From an uncultured Akkermansia sp. (GTDB lineage Bacteria > Verrucomicrobiota > Verrucomicrobiia > Verrucomicrobiales > Akkermansiaceae), in the NCBI GenBank assembly GCA_904501915.1, contig CAJGCV010000008.1:1-33789 (forward strand): 33,789 nt of DNA. The letters run 5' to 3'. The notes below the pieces were generated by a model that made no database searches, had not been told where the DNA came from, and was given only the letters and a program-made list of their open reading frames with translations. A program made the translations under genes and the position numbers. Shown piece after piece: positions 17,077 through 25,168 of this stretch (within the stretch, counting starts at the first letter, position 1; the number at the start of each line of letters is the position of its first letter).

Positions 17077-17750
17077 ACGAACCCCATTCCGCCCTTGCCC
17101 ACCTCGGCTGCGCCATCTGCGTACTCATAGCAGCGCTCAGCGGCAGCGTTGCTACCCACTTCCCCGGTTTCCAGCAATGGATGCTGGAGCATTACTTCAT
17201 CATGCCCCTGGTTTTCCTGGCACTGCTCACCGCTGCCTGGCTCCTGGAACACGCACTCACCACCGGTGCCATTCTTCTGCTGCTCGGGGCATCCGCCATT
17301 TGCGGTGGTCTTGTCCTGGGCGGATTCTCCCTGGTTGGGGCAAGCCTTGTCTGGCAAATGACGGCAGGCCCGCTGTGCTACTTTGCCGCAGCCGCACTCG
17401 TACTGCACCGGTGGTCGGGCAAACTTTACCGCTGGCAACTCTGCTGCATCTTCACCCTGGCCGGCATACTTGGAGCTGCGCTGGTCTCCGGTCTGACTGC
17501 CGAATCACCTGTCAGCACCATCTGCGCCCTGCTGCTCACCTGCACCGTAGCCACATTTGAACTCATTGTCTTTTTCAGCAAGGGGTATTTCGAAATCACC
17601 AGTGAATCACGCACGCGCAGCACTGTGCTGGCCATACTCATGCTGCAAGCCCTGCCCGTGTACAAAACACTCTGGTACTTCTTCATCACCAGCCGCCATG
17701 GTGTCTACGGCGCCGGCCGCTTCATCTTCAATTGGTTCCGGTGGATGTAA
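17073..17750 (+). CDS. Multi-pass membrane protein of unknown function
   Basis: A 225-residue hydrophobic protein starting with the ATG that overlaps the menE stop (ATGA, 17073-17076). The frame is open further upstream, but that part only shadows menE. About six or seven hydrophobic segments are visible, including VLIAALSGSVATHF, MPLVFLALLTAAWLL, LLLLGASAICGGLV and AALVSGLTAES, with a short polar loop FFSKGYFEITSESRTRS before the last helix. The topology faintly recalls small seven-helix families such as Bax-inhibitor-1, but no diagnostic motif is recognised. Its position suggests co-translation with menE. A hairpin at 17775-17813 ends the operon. Confidence 0.7.
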   Translation: MNEPHSALAHLGCAICVLIAALSGSVATHFPGFQQWMLEHYFIMPLVFLALLTAAWLLEHALTTGAILLLLGASAICGGLVLGGFSLVGASLVWQMTAGPLCYFAAAALVLHRWSGKLYRWQLCCIFTLAGILGAALVSGLTAESPVSTICALLLTCTVATFELIVFFSKGYFEITSESRTRSTVLAILMLQALPVYKTLWYFFITSRHGVYGAGRFIFNWFRWM

Positions 17751-17774
17751 CCAGATCACCTTACCAGTAAACGC

Positions 17775-17813
17775 AGAACGACCCCGATGCTTTGCAGCAT
17801 CGGGGTTCGTTCT
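17775..17813. terminator. Bidirectional hairpin between convergent genes
   Basis: A 16-bp stem with a single T bulge (17775-17790 with 17797-17813) has a loop of six bases. It lies between the menE operon (+) and rpsP (-). Neither side has a strong T-run, so it is a very stable but atypical terminator. Confidence 0.65.
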
Positions 17814-17850
17814 GAAACAACCTGTTGAAAAGGTTTCTGGGTAAGGAGAC

Positions 17851-18096
17851 TCAGGCCTTGGCGGCGCGAGCCTTCTTAATCATGGAAGCCACAGTCTCGG
17901 AGGGCTTGGCGCCATTGGCGAGCCACTTCTCCACGCTCTCCAGGTTCAGCGTGTAGTTCTCACCCTCAGCCATGGGGTTGTAAGTACCCACCTGCTCGAT
18001 GAAATCGCCATCGCGGCGAGCACGGCTGTCAACGACAACGATCTTGTAGAAAGGACGGTCCTTGGACCCCTGACGGTTAAGACGGATTGCTACCAT
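17851..18096 (-). CDS. rpsP: 30S ribosomal protein S16
   Basis: An 81-residue basic protein with the S16 signature MVAIRLNRQGSKDRPFYKIV followed by DSRARRDGDFIEQVGTYNP, which is diagnostic. It binds 16S rRNA in the 30S body and is needed for small-subunit assembly. The start is the ATG at 18094-18096. A longer open frame to 18201 exists but overlaps the promoter and is not translated. The gene stands alone here rather than with rimM, trmD and rplS as in many bacteria. The predicted leader is about 75 nt and contains the complementary pair CCGCA/TGCGG, which could fold. Confidence 0.96.
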   Translation of the reverse strand: MVAIRLNRQGSKDRPFYKIVVVDSRARRDGDFIEQVGTYNPMAEGENYTLNLESVEKWLANGAKPSETVASMIKKARAAKA

Positions 18097-18177
18097 ATCT
18101 AAAAATGTATAATTTCGGTTGTTTCTCGCCCGCGTGGTGCCGTGATACTTTGCACACTGACCGCATGGCGGTGCGGA

Positions 18178-18206
18178 AATGTACCACAGGGCGGCAGGCA
18201 TGTCAA
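18178..18206 (-). promoter_or_regulatory. Promoter of rpsP
   Basis: On the minus strand TTGACA (18206-18201) is separated by 17 bp from TACATT (18183-18178). This is near consensus and fits strong expression of a ribosomal protein gene. Confidence 0.75.
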
Positions 18207-18248
18207 GTATAAAGGCAGATTTTTTTCAGATACAGGCAAAAAGCATGC

Positions 18249-18276
18249 TTTACACCACCTGGCAAGCTGATAAAAT
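18249..18276 (+). promoter_or_regulatory. Promoter of lipoprotein gene, near-leaderless
   Basis: TTTACA (18249-18254), a 16-bp spacer and TAAAAT (18271-18276) end only seven bases before the ATG at 18284, so the transcript should start at or next to the start codon. Confidence 0.6.
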
Positions 18277-18283
18277 GATTGGC

Positions 18284-19087
18284 ATGAGACTCCTGCTGCC
18301 AATTTCAGCCATCCTTCTATTAACCTCCTGCCTTGGGGTGGGACATCAAAGAATGCAACAGCTCCAGCGCCCCCACCGGCCCAGCGGATTCCAGAGCCAG
18401 GTCAACGTGCAGGAACTCGGGCAGCGCATCTGGCGCAACGAATGCGCCGGCAGCGTGCAGGGGCTCGTCTCCTGGAATGAAGGTGAAGCCTTCCCCTCCC
18501 TGGGCATCGGTCATTTCATCTGGTACCCTGCCGGCGTGCAGGAAGCTTTCGATGAAAGCTTCCCCTCATTTGTACGCTATGCCCGTTCCCAAGGCGTGCA
18601 GGTGCCCACTTATTTCGATGGCACAGCCCCGTGGCGCAACAAAGCGGCATTTCTGGCCGACCACAGCAACCTCGCCGACTCCATGCGGAGCTGGCTGGCA
18701 GCCCATATCGACATCCAGGCCCGCTTCATCATGGCACGCTCACACCTGGCCCTGCGCCGCATGATGCAGCACAGCCACCAGCCTGAGGCCGTGCGCCAGC
18801 GCTATGCAGCGCTGGCCGCCACCACCCAGGGCATGTACTGCCTGGTTGATTACGTAAATTTCAAGGGAGAGGGCATCAAAGCCACCGAGCGCTACGACGG
18901 CATAGGATGGGGGCTTCTCCAGGTGCTGGAAGAAATGCGCGGCTACCCGGCCGGACGCGCCGCCACCGCAGAATTCTCACGCGCCGCGGCTGCGGTACTT
19001 ACCCGCCGCGTAGCCAATTCACCTGCAGCACGCGGAGAAAAACGCTGGCTTGCAGGCTGGCTGAACCGCTGCAAGACCTACCAGTAA
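18284..19087 (+). CDS. Putative lipoprotein of unknown function
   Basis: A 267-residue predicted lipoprotein with signal MRLLLPISAILLLTSC, in which Cys16 is the lipidation site (lipobox LTSC). The mature part is mostly alpha-helical with repeated Trp and Arg residues. One segment reads ECAGSVQGLVSWNEGEAFPSLGIGHFIWYP, split here as ECAGSVQGLVSWNEGE and AFPSLGIGHFIWYP, with a Glu near the start and a GIGHF motif. That arrangement loosely recalls lysozyme-like or phage-endolysin folds (E then GxGH), so a peptidoglycan-active role is conceivable but unproven. The start at 18284 is chosen because an extended frame to 18179 lacks a signal peptide and crosses the promoter. It appears monocistronic. 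Confidence 0.75.
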   Translation: MRLLLPISAILLLTSCLGVGHQRMQQLQRPHRPSGFQSQVNVQELGQRIWRNECAGSVQGLVSWNEGEAFPSLGIGHFIWYPAGVQEAFDESFPSFVRYARSQGVQVPTYFDGTAPWRNKAAFLADHSNLADSMRSWLAAHIDIQARFIMARSHLALRRMMQHSHQPEAVRQRYAALAATTQGMYCLVDYVNFKGEGIKATERYDGIGWGLLQVLEEMRGYPAGRAATAEFSRAAAAVLTRRVANSPAARGEKRWLAGWLNRCKTYQ

Positions 19088-19092
19088 AATGC

Positions 19093-19272
19093 TTACTTTT
19101 TCAAGCTGAGCCAGTTTGCCACAGCCACTACAAAAAGCAAGGCACAGATACCCGTATAGAGCACGCGCTTAGCCAGCAGCTCATCCTGCGGAGCGAGGTA
19201 CCAATACGCCCCACCAAGAGCCGCAAAACCGATAGTAAGAACAATAATACTGAGCTTATTCGCCTGCCACAT
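19093..19272 (-). CDS. Small two-helix membrane protein (59 aa)
   Basis: A 59-residue protein begins MWQANKLS at 19272 and ends at 19093. It has two hydrophobic segments, LSIIVLTIGFAALGGAYWYL and RVLYTGICALLFVVAVANWL, joined by the polar loop APQDELLAK, giving a hairpin topology. The reading frame is clean, the codon use matches neighbours, and the gene fills the gap between the lipoprotein gene and rubrerythrin. It lies 52 bp downstream of the rubrerythrin stop on the same strand but behind a hairpin, so expression would need read-through or an unseen promoter. No family is recognised. Confidence 0.6.
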   Translation of the reverse strand: MWQANKLSIIVLTIGFAALGGAYWYLAPQDELLAKRVLYTGICALLFVVAVANWLSLKK

Positions 19273-19280
19273 AACAACAA

Positions 19281-19315
19281 TGCACCCGCCGTCAGTTTTA
19301 CCAACGGCGGGTGCA
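19281..19315 (-). terminator. Hairpin after rubrerythrin gene
   Basis: A perfect 12-bp stem, TGCACCCGCCGT (19281-19292) with ACGGCGGGTGCA (19304-19315), has an 11-base loop. On the minus strand it is followed by TTGTTGTT, a weak U-tract that could allow read-through into the 59-residue gene. Confidence 0.7.
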
Positions 19316-19324
19316 GTTTATAGA

Positions 19325-19864
19325 TTAATAATTCACCGCTTCAATGCGGAAGTATGCCTGGGCATGGTCGCACACAGGGCAGATAGCCGGAGCCTTCTTG
19401 CCAATCTGAATGTGACCGCAGTTGCCGCACTGCCAGATGACATCACCATCGCGGGAGAATACAATACCCTCCTCAATGTTAGCCAGCAGCTTGCGGTAGC
19501 GCTCCTCGTGGTGTTTCTCCACAGCGGCCACACCATCAAACAGCACAGCCAGCTCCTCAAAGCCCTCTTCGCGAGCCTCCTGGGCAAAAGTGGCGTACAT
19601 ATCCGTCCACTCGTAATTCTCACCGGCAGCTGCATCCTTCAGATTTTCCATGGTGCTGGGAATGCCACCATCATGCAATGCCTTGAACCAGAGTTTGGCG
19701 TGCTCCTTCTCATTGCGGGCAGTCTCTTCAAACAGCTCCGAAATCTGCACATAGCCATCCTTCTTGGCCTTGGATGCGTAGTACTGATACTTGGTGTATG
19801 CCTGGGCTTCACCGGCAAAAGCGGTTGCCAGGTTCTTGGCAGTCTTGGTTCCTTCCAGATTCAT
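19325..19864 (-). CDS. rbr: Rubrerythrin
   Basis: A 179-residue rubrerythrin of usual length. Residues 1-140 are a ferritin-like four-helix domain with di-iron ligands in FAGEAQAY, ARNEKEHA and AAVEKHHEERY. The C-terminal rubredoxin-like domain binds one iron through the pairs CGNCG and CPVCD. Rubrerythrins are cytosolic non-haem peroxidases that reduce H2O2 using rubredoxin or NAD(P)H-linked donors, and are typical of anaerobes facing transient oxygen. The ATG at 19862-19864 gives the conserved MNLEGTKTAKNL start. A weak candidate promoter, TTTACC-17-TAGATG, lies about 65 bases upstream of the start codon. Confidence 0.95.
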   Translation of the reverse strand: MNLEGTKTAKNLATAFAGEAQAYTKYQYYASKAKKDGYVQISELFEETARNEKEHAKLWFKALHDGGIPSTMENLKDAAAGENYEWTDMYATFAQEAREEGFEELAVLFDGVAAVEKHHEERYRKLLANIEEGIVFSRDGDVIWQCGNCGHIQIGKKAPAICPVCDHAQAYFRIEAVNY

Positions 19865-20017
19865 AATTCAGTTTTAATGGGGATTAAGTTTTTCAGGCAC
19901 TCCGGCACAGTGGAAGCCAGTGTACCTACATCTACCACAAACACCCTCGCAGGTAAACTCTTTTTTTCACACCATGACACTCTTACTCGCATGCACGCGC
20001 GCGAGCACGAAAAAAGC

Positions 20018-20046
20018 TTGCTTTTTGCACACAATTCTGCTACCGT
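20018..20046 (+). promoter_or_regulatory. Promoter of LysM/L,D-transpeptidase operon
   Basis: TTGCTT (20018-20023), a 17-bp spacer and TACCGT (20041-20046) end nine bases before the ATG at 20056, again predicting a nearly leaderless mRNA. Confidence 0.5.
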
Positions 20047-20055
20047 AGGCGGCGT

Positions 20056-20916
20056 ATGAAGAGAAGCCTTACTGTCATTTGTCTGGGGGTTGGCATGCTT
20101 GCAGCCCTTCCTTCCTGCAGATATTTACGCAATAACAGCGATACTCTCGGTTACGAGGAAGCCATGCCCATGAGCGAAGTAGCTATTGGTGATGAAGAAC
20201 TTCCGCCCTGGGTATACGAAAGCGACAGCACCTATCAGGTTCCGGCAGGCGACCGCACACCCGAGATGGACCGCAACCATTACGCCACCCCCGAACCGGG
20301 TGAACCCATGGCTGTATCCAACGGCGTTGCCAGTCAGAACCAGCCCGCCATTGCCGCAGATGACACCGTAGTAGACTCACACGTAGGCGCCGATTTCGAT
20401 CCCTACGCCATGCCTGACCCCGAGCCGACTGCGACCCCCTCGCGTCCTGCTGCAGGTGCAGTAGCCGCCAACACCACAACCTCCACCAAAAAACCAGCAG
20501 GCAAAAAGACGCCCAGGAAAATCAAGAAGGTCAGCGAGCCCTCCCTCGTGGTCTACAAGGTGCGCCCTGGCGACAACCTGTATGAAATCGCCAAGCGCAG
20601 CAACACCACCATTGCCCAGATTCGCAAGGATTCCGGCATCAAGGGTGACATCATCCACCCCGGTCAGATTATCAAGGTGCGCTTCACGCCCAAAGACTAT
20701 AAGGAAAGCAAAAACAAAGCCACTCCCACCAGCACCACATATGTTGTCAAGAAGGGCGACATGCTCTCCAAAGTTGCAGCCCGCAACGGCGTAACCCTCG
20801 CAGCGCTGCTCAAGGCAAACAAGATGACCATGGCCCAGGCCAACAAAGTGCAGCCCGGCACCAAGATTATCATCCCCGGCAAAACATCCACGGTTTCCAA
20901 GAAAAACCGCCGCTAA
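20056..20916 (+). CDS. LysM-domain lipoprotein 1
   Basis: A 286-residue predicted lipoprotein; the signal peptide ends LPSC with Cys21. Residues 22-160 are a low-complexity Pro/Ala/Thr-rich linker ending in a Lys-rich stretch (KKPAGKKTPRKIKK). Two LysM repeats follow at about 166-211 (VYKVRPGDNLYEIAKR) and 229-274 (YVVKKGDMLSKVAARN), each with the GD-L--IA core, and a basic tail ends the protein. LysM domains bind the glycan chains of peptidoglycan, so this protein should tether the outer membrane or act as a wall-bound accessory. It starts a cluster with a second LysM lipoprotein and an L,D-transpeptidase. Confidence 0.88.
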   Translation: MKRSLTVICLGVGMLAALPSCRYLRNNSDTLGYEEAMPMSEVAIGDEELPPWVYESDSTYQVPAGDRTPEMDRNHYATPEPGEPMAVSNGVASQNQPAIAADDTVVDSHVGADFDPYAMPDPEPTATPSRPAAGAVAANTTTSTKKPAGKKTPRKIKKVSEPSLVVYKVRPGDNLYEIAKRSNTTIAQIRKDSGIKGDIIHPGQIIKVRFTPKDYKESKNKATPTSTTYVVKKGDMLSKVAARNGVTLAALLKANKMTMAQANKVQPGTKIIIPGKTSTVSKKNRR

Positions 20917-20934
20917 AACGCACTTCCTGCAACC

Positions 20935-21591
20935 ATGAGGTTCCACGTCGAAACCCGGCTTGCCGTCTGCACCGCCTCAGCGCTGCTGCTCAGCTCCTGC
21001 GTCGTGAAAGACGGCAGCCTGGATTTCACCTGGTGGAAAGATGCTGCTACACCCGTCCTGGAAGATGACGTCGTCATCGAATCCAGCACCGGTCAGCACT
21101 ACAGATCCACCCCGGCACCCGAACAGATACCCGATGCCTCCATCCCCAGAGAGGAATCTCCCATCGTCACCGCACCGCCCACTCCGGAACCGGTAGCTGC
21201 CAGACACGCAGCTGCCCAGCAGCAACCCGCCGTAGAGCCGCCCTCCAACACTCCGTCCATGCACAAGGTGCAGAAAGGCGACACCCTCAGCCATCTGGCA
21301 CGCCGATACGGCACCAGCGTACGCGCCCTCGTGGCAGCCAACGGCATGACCAGCGCCAATGTCCCCCTGCGTATCAACCAGATGCTGGTCATCCCCGGGG
21401 GCAGCACCGTACCCGCCCGCCCGGCTGGCTCTCCCGGCACCTACATCGTGCAACCCGGCGACACCCTCTTCGGCATCGCGCGGCGCTTTGGCGTACCCGC
21501 CGCAGCCCTCATGCAAGCCAACAGCCTCACCCCGGAAAGCGCCAACGCCATCCGGGCAGGCGCAACCCTCCGCATCCCCGCGTCCCGCTAA
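20935..21591 (+). CDS. LysM-domain lipoprotein 2
   Basis: A 218-residue predicted lipoprotein whose signal peptide ends in LSSC (Cys22). A Pro/Ala-rich linker of about 85 residues leads to two LysM repeats at about 109-154 (HKVQKGDTLSHLARRYG) and 170-216 (YIVQPGDTLFGIARRFG). No catalytic domain is present, so it is expected to bind peptidoglycan. It starts 18 bp after LysM lipoprotein 1 and ends 9 bp before the L,D-transpeptidase gene. The operon layout suggests these proteins help position wall-modifying enzymes. The two LysM proteins share layout but little sequence outside the repeats. Confidence 0.88.
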   Translation: MRFHVETRLAVCTASALLLSSCVVKDGSLDFTWWKDAATPVLEDDVVIESSTGQHYRSTPAPEQIPDASIPREESPIVTAPPTPEPVAARHAAAQQQPAVEPPSNTPSMHKVQKGDTLSHLARRYGTSVRALVAANGMTSANVPLRINQMLVIPGGSTVPARPAGSPGTYIVQPGDTLFGIARRFGVPAAALMQANSLTPESANAIRAGATLRIPASR

Positions 21592-21600
21592 ACATAAATC

Positions 21601-22455
21601 ATGAAACACATTCTCCCCGCTTCTCTGGCCGCTCTTTTACTGGCGGCATGCTCGCACGACGATGCATTGTACTCCTCAAGCACCCCCGTACAACCGCTCC
21701 AGCCCGTGCAGCCCATCGTGCCTGTTCAGCTGCCTAACCCGCTGAACCTGCCGAACAAAGAACTGCCCACCTATGTAAACACATACCCCGCCGGTACACA
21801 CGAGCACTTTGCCGCCAGCAAGGAATACCCCCTCACCCTGGAGCACTGGGCAGATGACACCCTCCTCAAACAGGTCACACGCGCCAACTCCAAACTCGTC
21901 ATCTGCATCCCCCAGCAGCGCGCTCGCCTCTACGTAAACGGCCGCGTTGCTCTGGACTGGGCCGTCTCCACGGGCACCAACGGCCACGAAACCCCCACAG
22001 GCGTGTTCCGCGTTATCGAGAAAAACGAAGACCACAAGTCCAGCCGCTACGGCAAATTCATTGATGCTGAAGGCAAAGTGACCAACAGCAATGCCGACCT
22101 CGCACACGGACTGCCCGAAGGCCAGACCTTCGAAGGTGCCGGCATGCCCAACTGGCACCGCTTCACCCCCGATGGCGTGGGTCTGCACACTGGCAAAGTC
22201 GTAGCCGGCAAACGCCTCTCTCACGGCTGCATCCGAACCCAGCACCACGTGGCAACAAAATTCTTCCAGCACTCCGTCATGGGGCTGCCCGTCTACATCA
22301 CCCGTGCTGTAGAAGATTACTACCGCGGCGGCTTTGTGAAGCCCATCGATGTGAAGTACCGCCCGAAACCCGGCAACGACTATTCGGACGACATCAAGCC
22401 CGAACAAATCAAGATTGTGCCGGCCGACTCCCCGGAAGCACACTTCCAGGCCTGA
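21601..22455 (+). CDS. L,D-transpeptidase (YkuD) lipoprotein
   Basis: A 284-residue lipoprotein (lipobox LAAC, Cys17) with a YkuD catalytic domain at about residues 95-240. The signature is GVGLHTG (H196) followed by SHGCIR, with nucleophile Cys210 and Arg212; all catalytic residues are present. YkuD enzymes make 3-3 crosslinks between meso-diaminopimelate residues of peptidoglycan or attach lipoproteins to it. The domain begins ANSKLVICIPQQRARLYVNG, the usual substrate-strand region. A 40-residue C-terminal extension is of unknown role. It closes the LysM operon and is followed by a terminator. ErfK/YbiS-type function is probable, but which of these activities applies is not readable. Confidence 0.92.
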   Translation: MKHILPASLAALLLAACSHDDALYSSSTPVQPLQPVQPIVPVQLPNPLNLPNKELPTYVNTYPAGTHEHFAASKEYPLTLEHWADDTLLKQVTRANSKLVICIPQQRARLYVNGRVALDWAVSTGTNGHETPTGVFRVIEKNEDHKSSRYGKFIDAEGKVTNSNADLAHGLPEGQTFEGAGMPNWHRFTPDGVGLHTGKVVAGKRLSHGCIRTQHHVATKFFQHSVMGLPVYITRAVEDYYRGGFVKPIDVKYRPKPGNDYSDDIKPEQIKIVPADSPEAHFQA

Positions 22456-22475
22456 TTCTTTCCCCATCACCGCAC

Positions 22476-22506
22476 GCTGCCCTGCCCCACAGCAGGGCAG
22501 CTTTTT
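22476..22506 (+). terminator. Intrinsic terminator after L,D-transpeptidase gene
   Basis: A perfect 10-bp stem, GCTGCCCTGC (22476-22485) with GCAGGGCAGC (22492-22501), has a six-base loop and is followed by TTTTT. Confidence 0.9.
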
Positions 22507-22526
22507 CATCACCACCCCCGCACCAC

Positions 22527-22940
22527 ATGCCCACCTTCCGCACCCTCCGCTGCGCTAACGCCCAACTCTACATAGCCGCCACCCTCATCGTACTGGCAGC
22601 AGCTGCCTACGTACTCTGCACCAAAGACCCGCTCTGGCAGCAGATAACCGCCATACTCGCTGCCATCATCACCCCCATCTGGACCGCCTACTACGCCTTC
22701 CTGCGCATCACCGTAGATACCACCGGCGTCACCCGCCGCAGTCTCACCGGCAGCACCCGCATCACCTGGCAGGAACATCCCACCGCCACCCTGCACGAAA
22801 CCAATAACCAGGCCGTAGCCAGCTGCACCATCACCCTGCAAAGCGGCCAGCGCAGCATCCGCATCAGCTCCGATGTCTTCCCCCTGGACTCCGTGCAGGA
22901 ACTCGCCAGAGAACTGGCAGAATGCAAACTCCTGCCATAG
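22527..22940 (+). CDS. Small membrane protein with PH-like soluble domain
   Basis: A 137-residue protein of unknown function. Two hydrophobic segments (YIAATLIVLAAAAYVL and ITAILAAIITPIWTAYYAF) near the N-terminus are followed by about 75 residues that look like a beta-rich domain: RITVDTTGVTRRSLTG, then TRITWQEH and a terminal helix DSVQELARELAEC. This arrangement resembles bacterial membrane proteins with a pleckstrin-homology-like domain, but no specific family is claimed. It starts 20 bp after a terminator without an obvious promoter, so the transcription start is unclear. Confidence 0.65.
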   Translation: MPTFRTLRCANAQLYIAATLIVLAAAAYVLCTKDPLWQQITAILAAIITPIWTAYYAFLRITVDTTGVTRRSLTGSTRITWQEHPTATLHETNNQAVASCTITLQSGQRSIRISSDVFPLDSVQELARELAECKLLP

Positions 22941-22979
22941 CCCCACGCAAACAGTTTGGCAATTTTTCTGAAAAAAGAC

Positions 22980-23007
22980 TTTCCAAACCGGAACTTTTTG
23001 GTATAAT
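22980..23007 (+). promoter_or_regulatory. Promoter of gdhA
   Basis: A perfect -10 TATAAT (23002-23007) is preceded at 16 bp by TTTCCA (22980-22985). The leader would be about 63 nt, long for this window, and contains GC-rich complementary segments that could fold. Confidence 0.65.
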
Positions 23008-23075
23008 GCGCGCGTCTGACCACGGCACCTGCCGCACAGGCCGGAGCCGGGCAACCCAGACAAGCCCATACATTT

Positions 23076-24434
23076 ATGTCTGATTACACAACACGAGTGC
23101 TGGAACAGGTGCGCGCCAAGAACGCGCATGAACCCGAGTTCCTCCAGGCTGTACAGGAAGTCATTTCCACCATCGAACCTGTACTTTCCGCCAATAAGAA
23201 GTACGAAGACAACTGCATCCTCGAACGCATCGTCGAGCCCGAACGCACCATCATCTTCCGCGTACCCTGGCAGGACGACGCCGGCAAAATCCACGTCAAC
23301 CGTGGCTACCGCGTTCAGTTCAACAGCGCCATCGGCCCGTACAAAGGAGGTCTGCGCTTCCACCCCTCAGTCAACCTGGGCATCCTCAAATTCCTTGGTT
23401 TCGAGCAGATTTTCAAAAACTCCCTCACCACCCTGCCCATGGGCGGTGGCAAAGGCGGCGCCGATTTCGACCCCAAAGGCAAGAGCGACGCCGAAGTCAT
23501 GCGCTTCTGCCAGAGCTTCATGACCGAGCTCTACCGCCACATCGGCGCTGACACAGACGTTCCCGCCGGCGATATCGGCGTAGGTGCACGCGAAATCGGC
23601 TACTTCTACGGTCAGTACAAGCGCCTGCGCAACGAATTCACAGGCGTACTCACCGGCAAGAGCCTCAACTGGGGCGGTTCTCTCATCCGCCCGGAAGCCA
23701 CCGGCTACGGCACCGTCTACTTTGCCCAGAACATGCTTGCCACCCGCAACGACGACCTCGCCGGCAAGGTGTGCGTGGTCTCCGGCTCCGGCAACGTCGC
23801 CCAGTACCTCGTTCAGAAGCTCAACCAGCTCGGCGCCAAAGTCGTCACCATGTCCGACTCCAACGGCTACATCTACGACCCCGAGGGCATCAACCAGGAA
23901 AAACTCGCCTGGATTATGGAGCTCAAGAACGTGCGCCGCGGCCGCATCAAGGAATACGCAGACAACTTCAAGAGCGCCCAGTACTTCGAGGGGCAGCGCC
24001 CCTGGAGCGTCCCCTGCGACTGCGCCTTCCCCTGCGCCACCCAGAACGAAATCAACGGTGCTGAAGCCGCCACCCTCATCAAGAACGGCTGCATGCTCGT
24101 GGCAGAAGGTGCCAACATGCCCACAGACCTCGAAGGCATCAACAACTACCTGGCCGCTAAGATTCTTTACGGCCCGGCCAAGGCAGCCAATGCCGGTGGC
24201 GTTGCCACCTCTGGTCTCGAAATGAGCCAGAACAGCATGCGCCTCAGCTGGAGCAGCGAAGAAGTAGACGCCAAGTTGTTCAGCATCATGAAGAACATTC
24301 ATGAAAACGCCTACAACCACGCCCGCGAATACTCCAAAGACTGCACAGACTCCTTCACCAACTACGTTGCAGGTGCCAACATTGCAGGCTTCGTGAAAGT
24401 CGCCGACTCCATGATTGCCCAAGGACTCGTGTAA
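23076..24434 (+). CDS. gdhA: NADP-type glutamate dehydrogenase
   Basis: A 452-residue hexameric small-subunit GDH, normal length. It interconverts 2-oxoglutarate plus ammonium and glutamate, mainly for ammonium assimilation, in the cytosol. The glutamate-binding region is YKGGLRFHPSVN; catalytic Lys126 lies in PMGGGKGGADF, and the proton-transfer Asp166 lies in PAGDIGVGAREIG. The nucleotide fold shows GSGNVAQY, then MSDSNGYIYDPEG, the style seen in NADP-dependent enzymes. ATG at 23076 gives the usual N-terminus. It is monocistronic, between its own promoter and a terminator. Coenzyme preference is inferred from motif style. Confidence 0.95.
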   Translation: MSDYTTRVLEQVRAKNAHEPEFLQAVQEVISTIEPVLSANKKYEDNCILERIVEPERTIIFRVPWQDDAGKIHVNRGYRVQFNSAIGPYKGGLRFHPSVNLGILKFLGFEQIFKNSLTTLPMGGGKGGADFDPKGKSDAEVMRFCQSFMTELYRHIGADTDVPAGDIGVGAREIGYFYGQYKRLRNEFTGVLTGKSLNWGGSLIRPEATGYGTVYFAQNMLATRNDDLAGKVCVVSGSGNVAQYLVQKLNQLGAKVVTMSDSNGYIYDPEGINQEKLAWIMELKNVRRGRIKEYADNFKSAQYFEGQRPWSVPCDCAFPCATQNEINGAEAATLIKNGCMLVAEGANMPTDLEGINNYLAAKILYGPAKAANAGGVATSGLEMSQNSMRLSWSSEEVDAKLFSIMKNIHENAYNHAREYSKDCTDSFTNYVAGANIAGFVKVADSMIAQGLV

Positions 24435-24457
24435 AAAAACACACCGAAAAATCCCCC

Positions 24458-24502
24458 GCCGCCGCAGATTCTTCACACAGAGAGCCTGCGGCGGCATTTT
24501 TC
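24458..24502 (+). terminator. Intrinsic terminator after gdhA
   Basis: A perfect 10-bp GC-only-but-one stem, GCCGCCGCAG (24458-24467) with CTGCGGCGGC (24486-24495), encloses an 18-base loop and is followed by ATTTTT. Confidence 0.8.
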
Positions 24503-24525
24503 CGGGCATCCTGCCAGTTTTCAGC

Positions 24526-24553
24526 TTGCCAACGCCGGGTTCTGTGTTAAAAT
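24526..24553 (+). promoter_or_regulatory. Promoter of the NlpC/P60-like gene
   Basis: TTGCCA (24526-24531), a 16-bp spacer and TAAAAT (24548-24553) precede the start codon at 24574, or 24565 if the upstream in-frame ATG is used, by 20 or 11 bases. Confidence 0.6.
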
Positions 24554-24573
24554 ACACAATAATAATGCCTCAT

Positions 24574-25104
24574 ATGAACAGAATCCTCACACTCTGTATG
24601 CTTCTGCTCCTGATGCTCGGCTTCCACGGTTGCCAGCAGCAGCTGAACAGAAATGCGCGCACTCCCAAGTACGTGTATCATAAGGGCTACACCCCCAAAA
24701 AGCTCCGCAACGGCAAAGTCACCGTGCCCTACAAAGCTCCGGCACGCATCAAGAAAGCCATTGCCGCCGGCAACAAAATCATCGGCCGGCCGTACCGCCT
24801 CGGCGGTGGCCACGGCAAACACTACGACTCCGCATACGACTGCTCCGGCTCCGTCGCATTCATCCTGCACGAATGCGGCATGCTCAAAAAAGACTCCTTC
24901 CCCTCCTCCGGGCAATTCCTCAAATGGGGACATCCGGGCTTCGGCAAGTGGCTCACCGTCTACGCCAAGCGCGGGCACGTCTTCCTCATGATAGCCGGCA
25001 TGCGATTCGACACCACCGGCACTAACCGCGGCGTCGGCCCCCGCTGGTACACCGAATCCCGTCCTTGCGGCGGCTTCTACGTGCGCCACATCCCCGGCTT
25101 CTGA
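24574..25104 (+). CDS. NlpC/P60-like lipoprotein peptidase
   Basis: A 176-residue exported protein with a hydrophobic signal ending GFHGC, an imperfect lipobox with Cys20. The rest is a compact NlpC/P60 (CHAP-like) cysteine-peptidase fold: YRLGGGHG before the nucleophile Cys90 in YDCSGSVAF, and His135 in RGHVFLMI as the second catalytic residue. Enzymes of this clan cleave gamma-D-glutamyl-diaminopimelate or similar peptidoglycan bonds. It fits with the nearby LysM and L,D-transpeptidase genes as part of a wall-remodelling set, although it has its own promoter. ATG 24574 is preferred because MNRIL is a typical signal start; ATG 24565 (three residues longer) is possible. Confidence 0.8.
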   Translation: MNRILTLCMLLLLMLGFHGCQQQLNRNARTPKYVYHKGYTPKKLRNGKVTVPYKAPARIKKAIAAGNKIIGRPYRLGGGHGKHYDSAYDCSGSVAFILHECGMLKKDSFPSSGQFLKWGHPGFGKWLTVYAKRGHVFLMIAGMRFDTTGTNRGVGPRWYTESRPCGGFYVRHIPGF

Positions 25105-25168
25105 TGCCGCCCACACATCTTTCCACAACCACCCTATCCTCCATCATAACACCACATTATCCTTAAAG

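Noticed and set aside
18097..18201. Longer rpsP start at 18201
   Set aside because: The extension contains the TTGACA/TACATT promoter and has no S16 homology; the conserved N-terminus begins at 18096.
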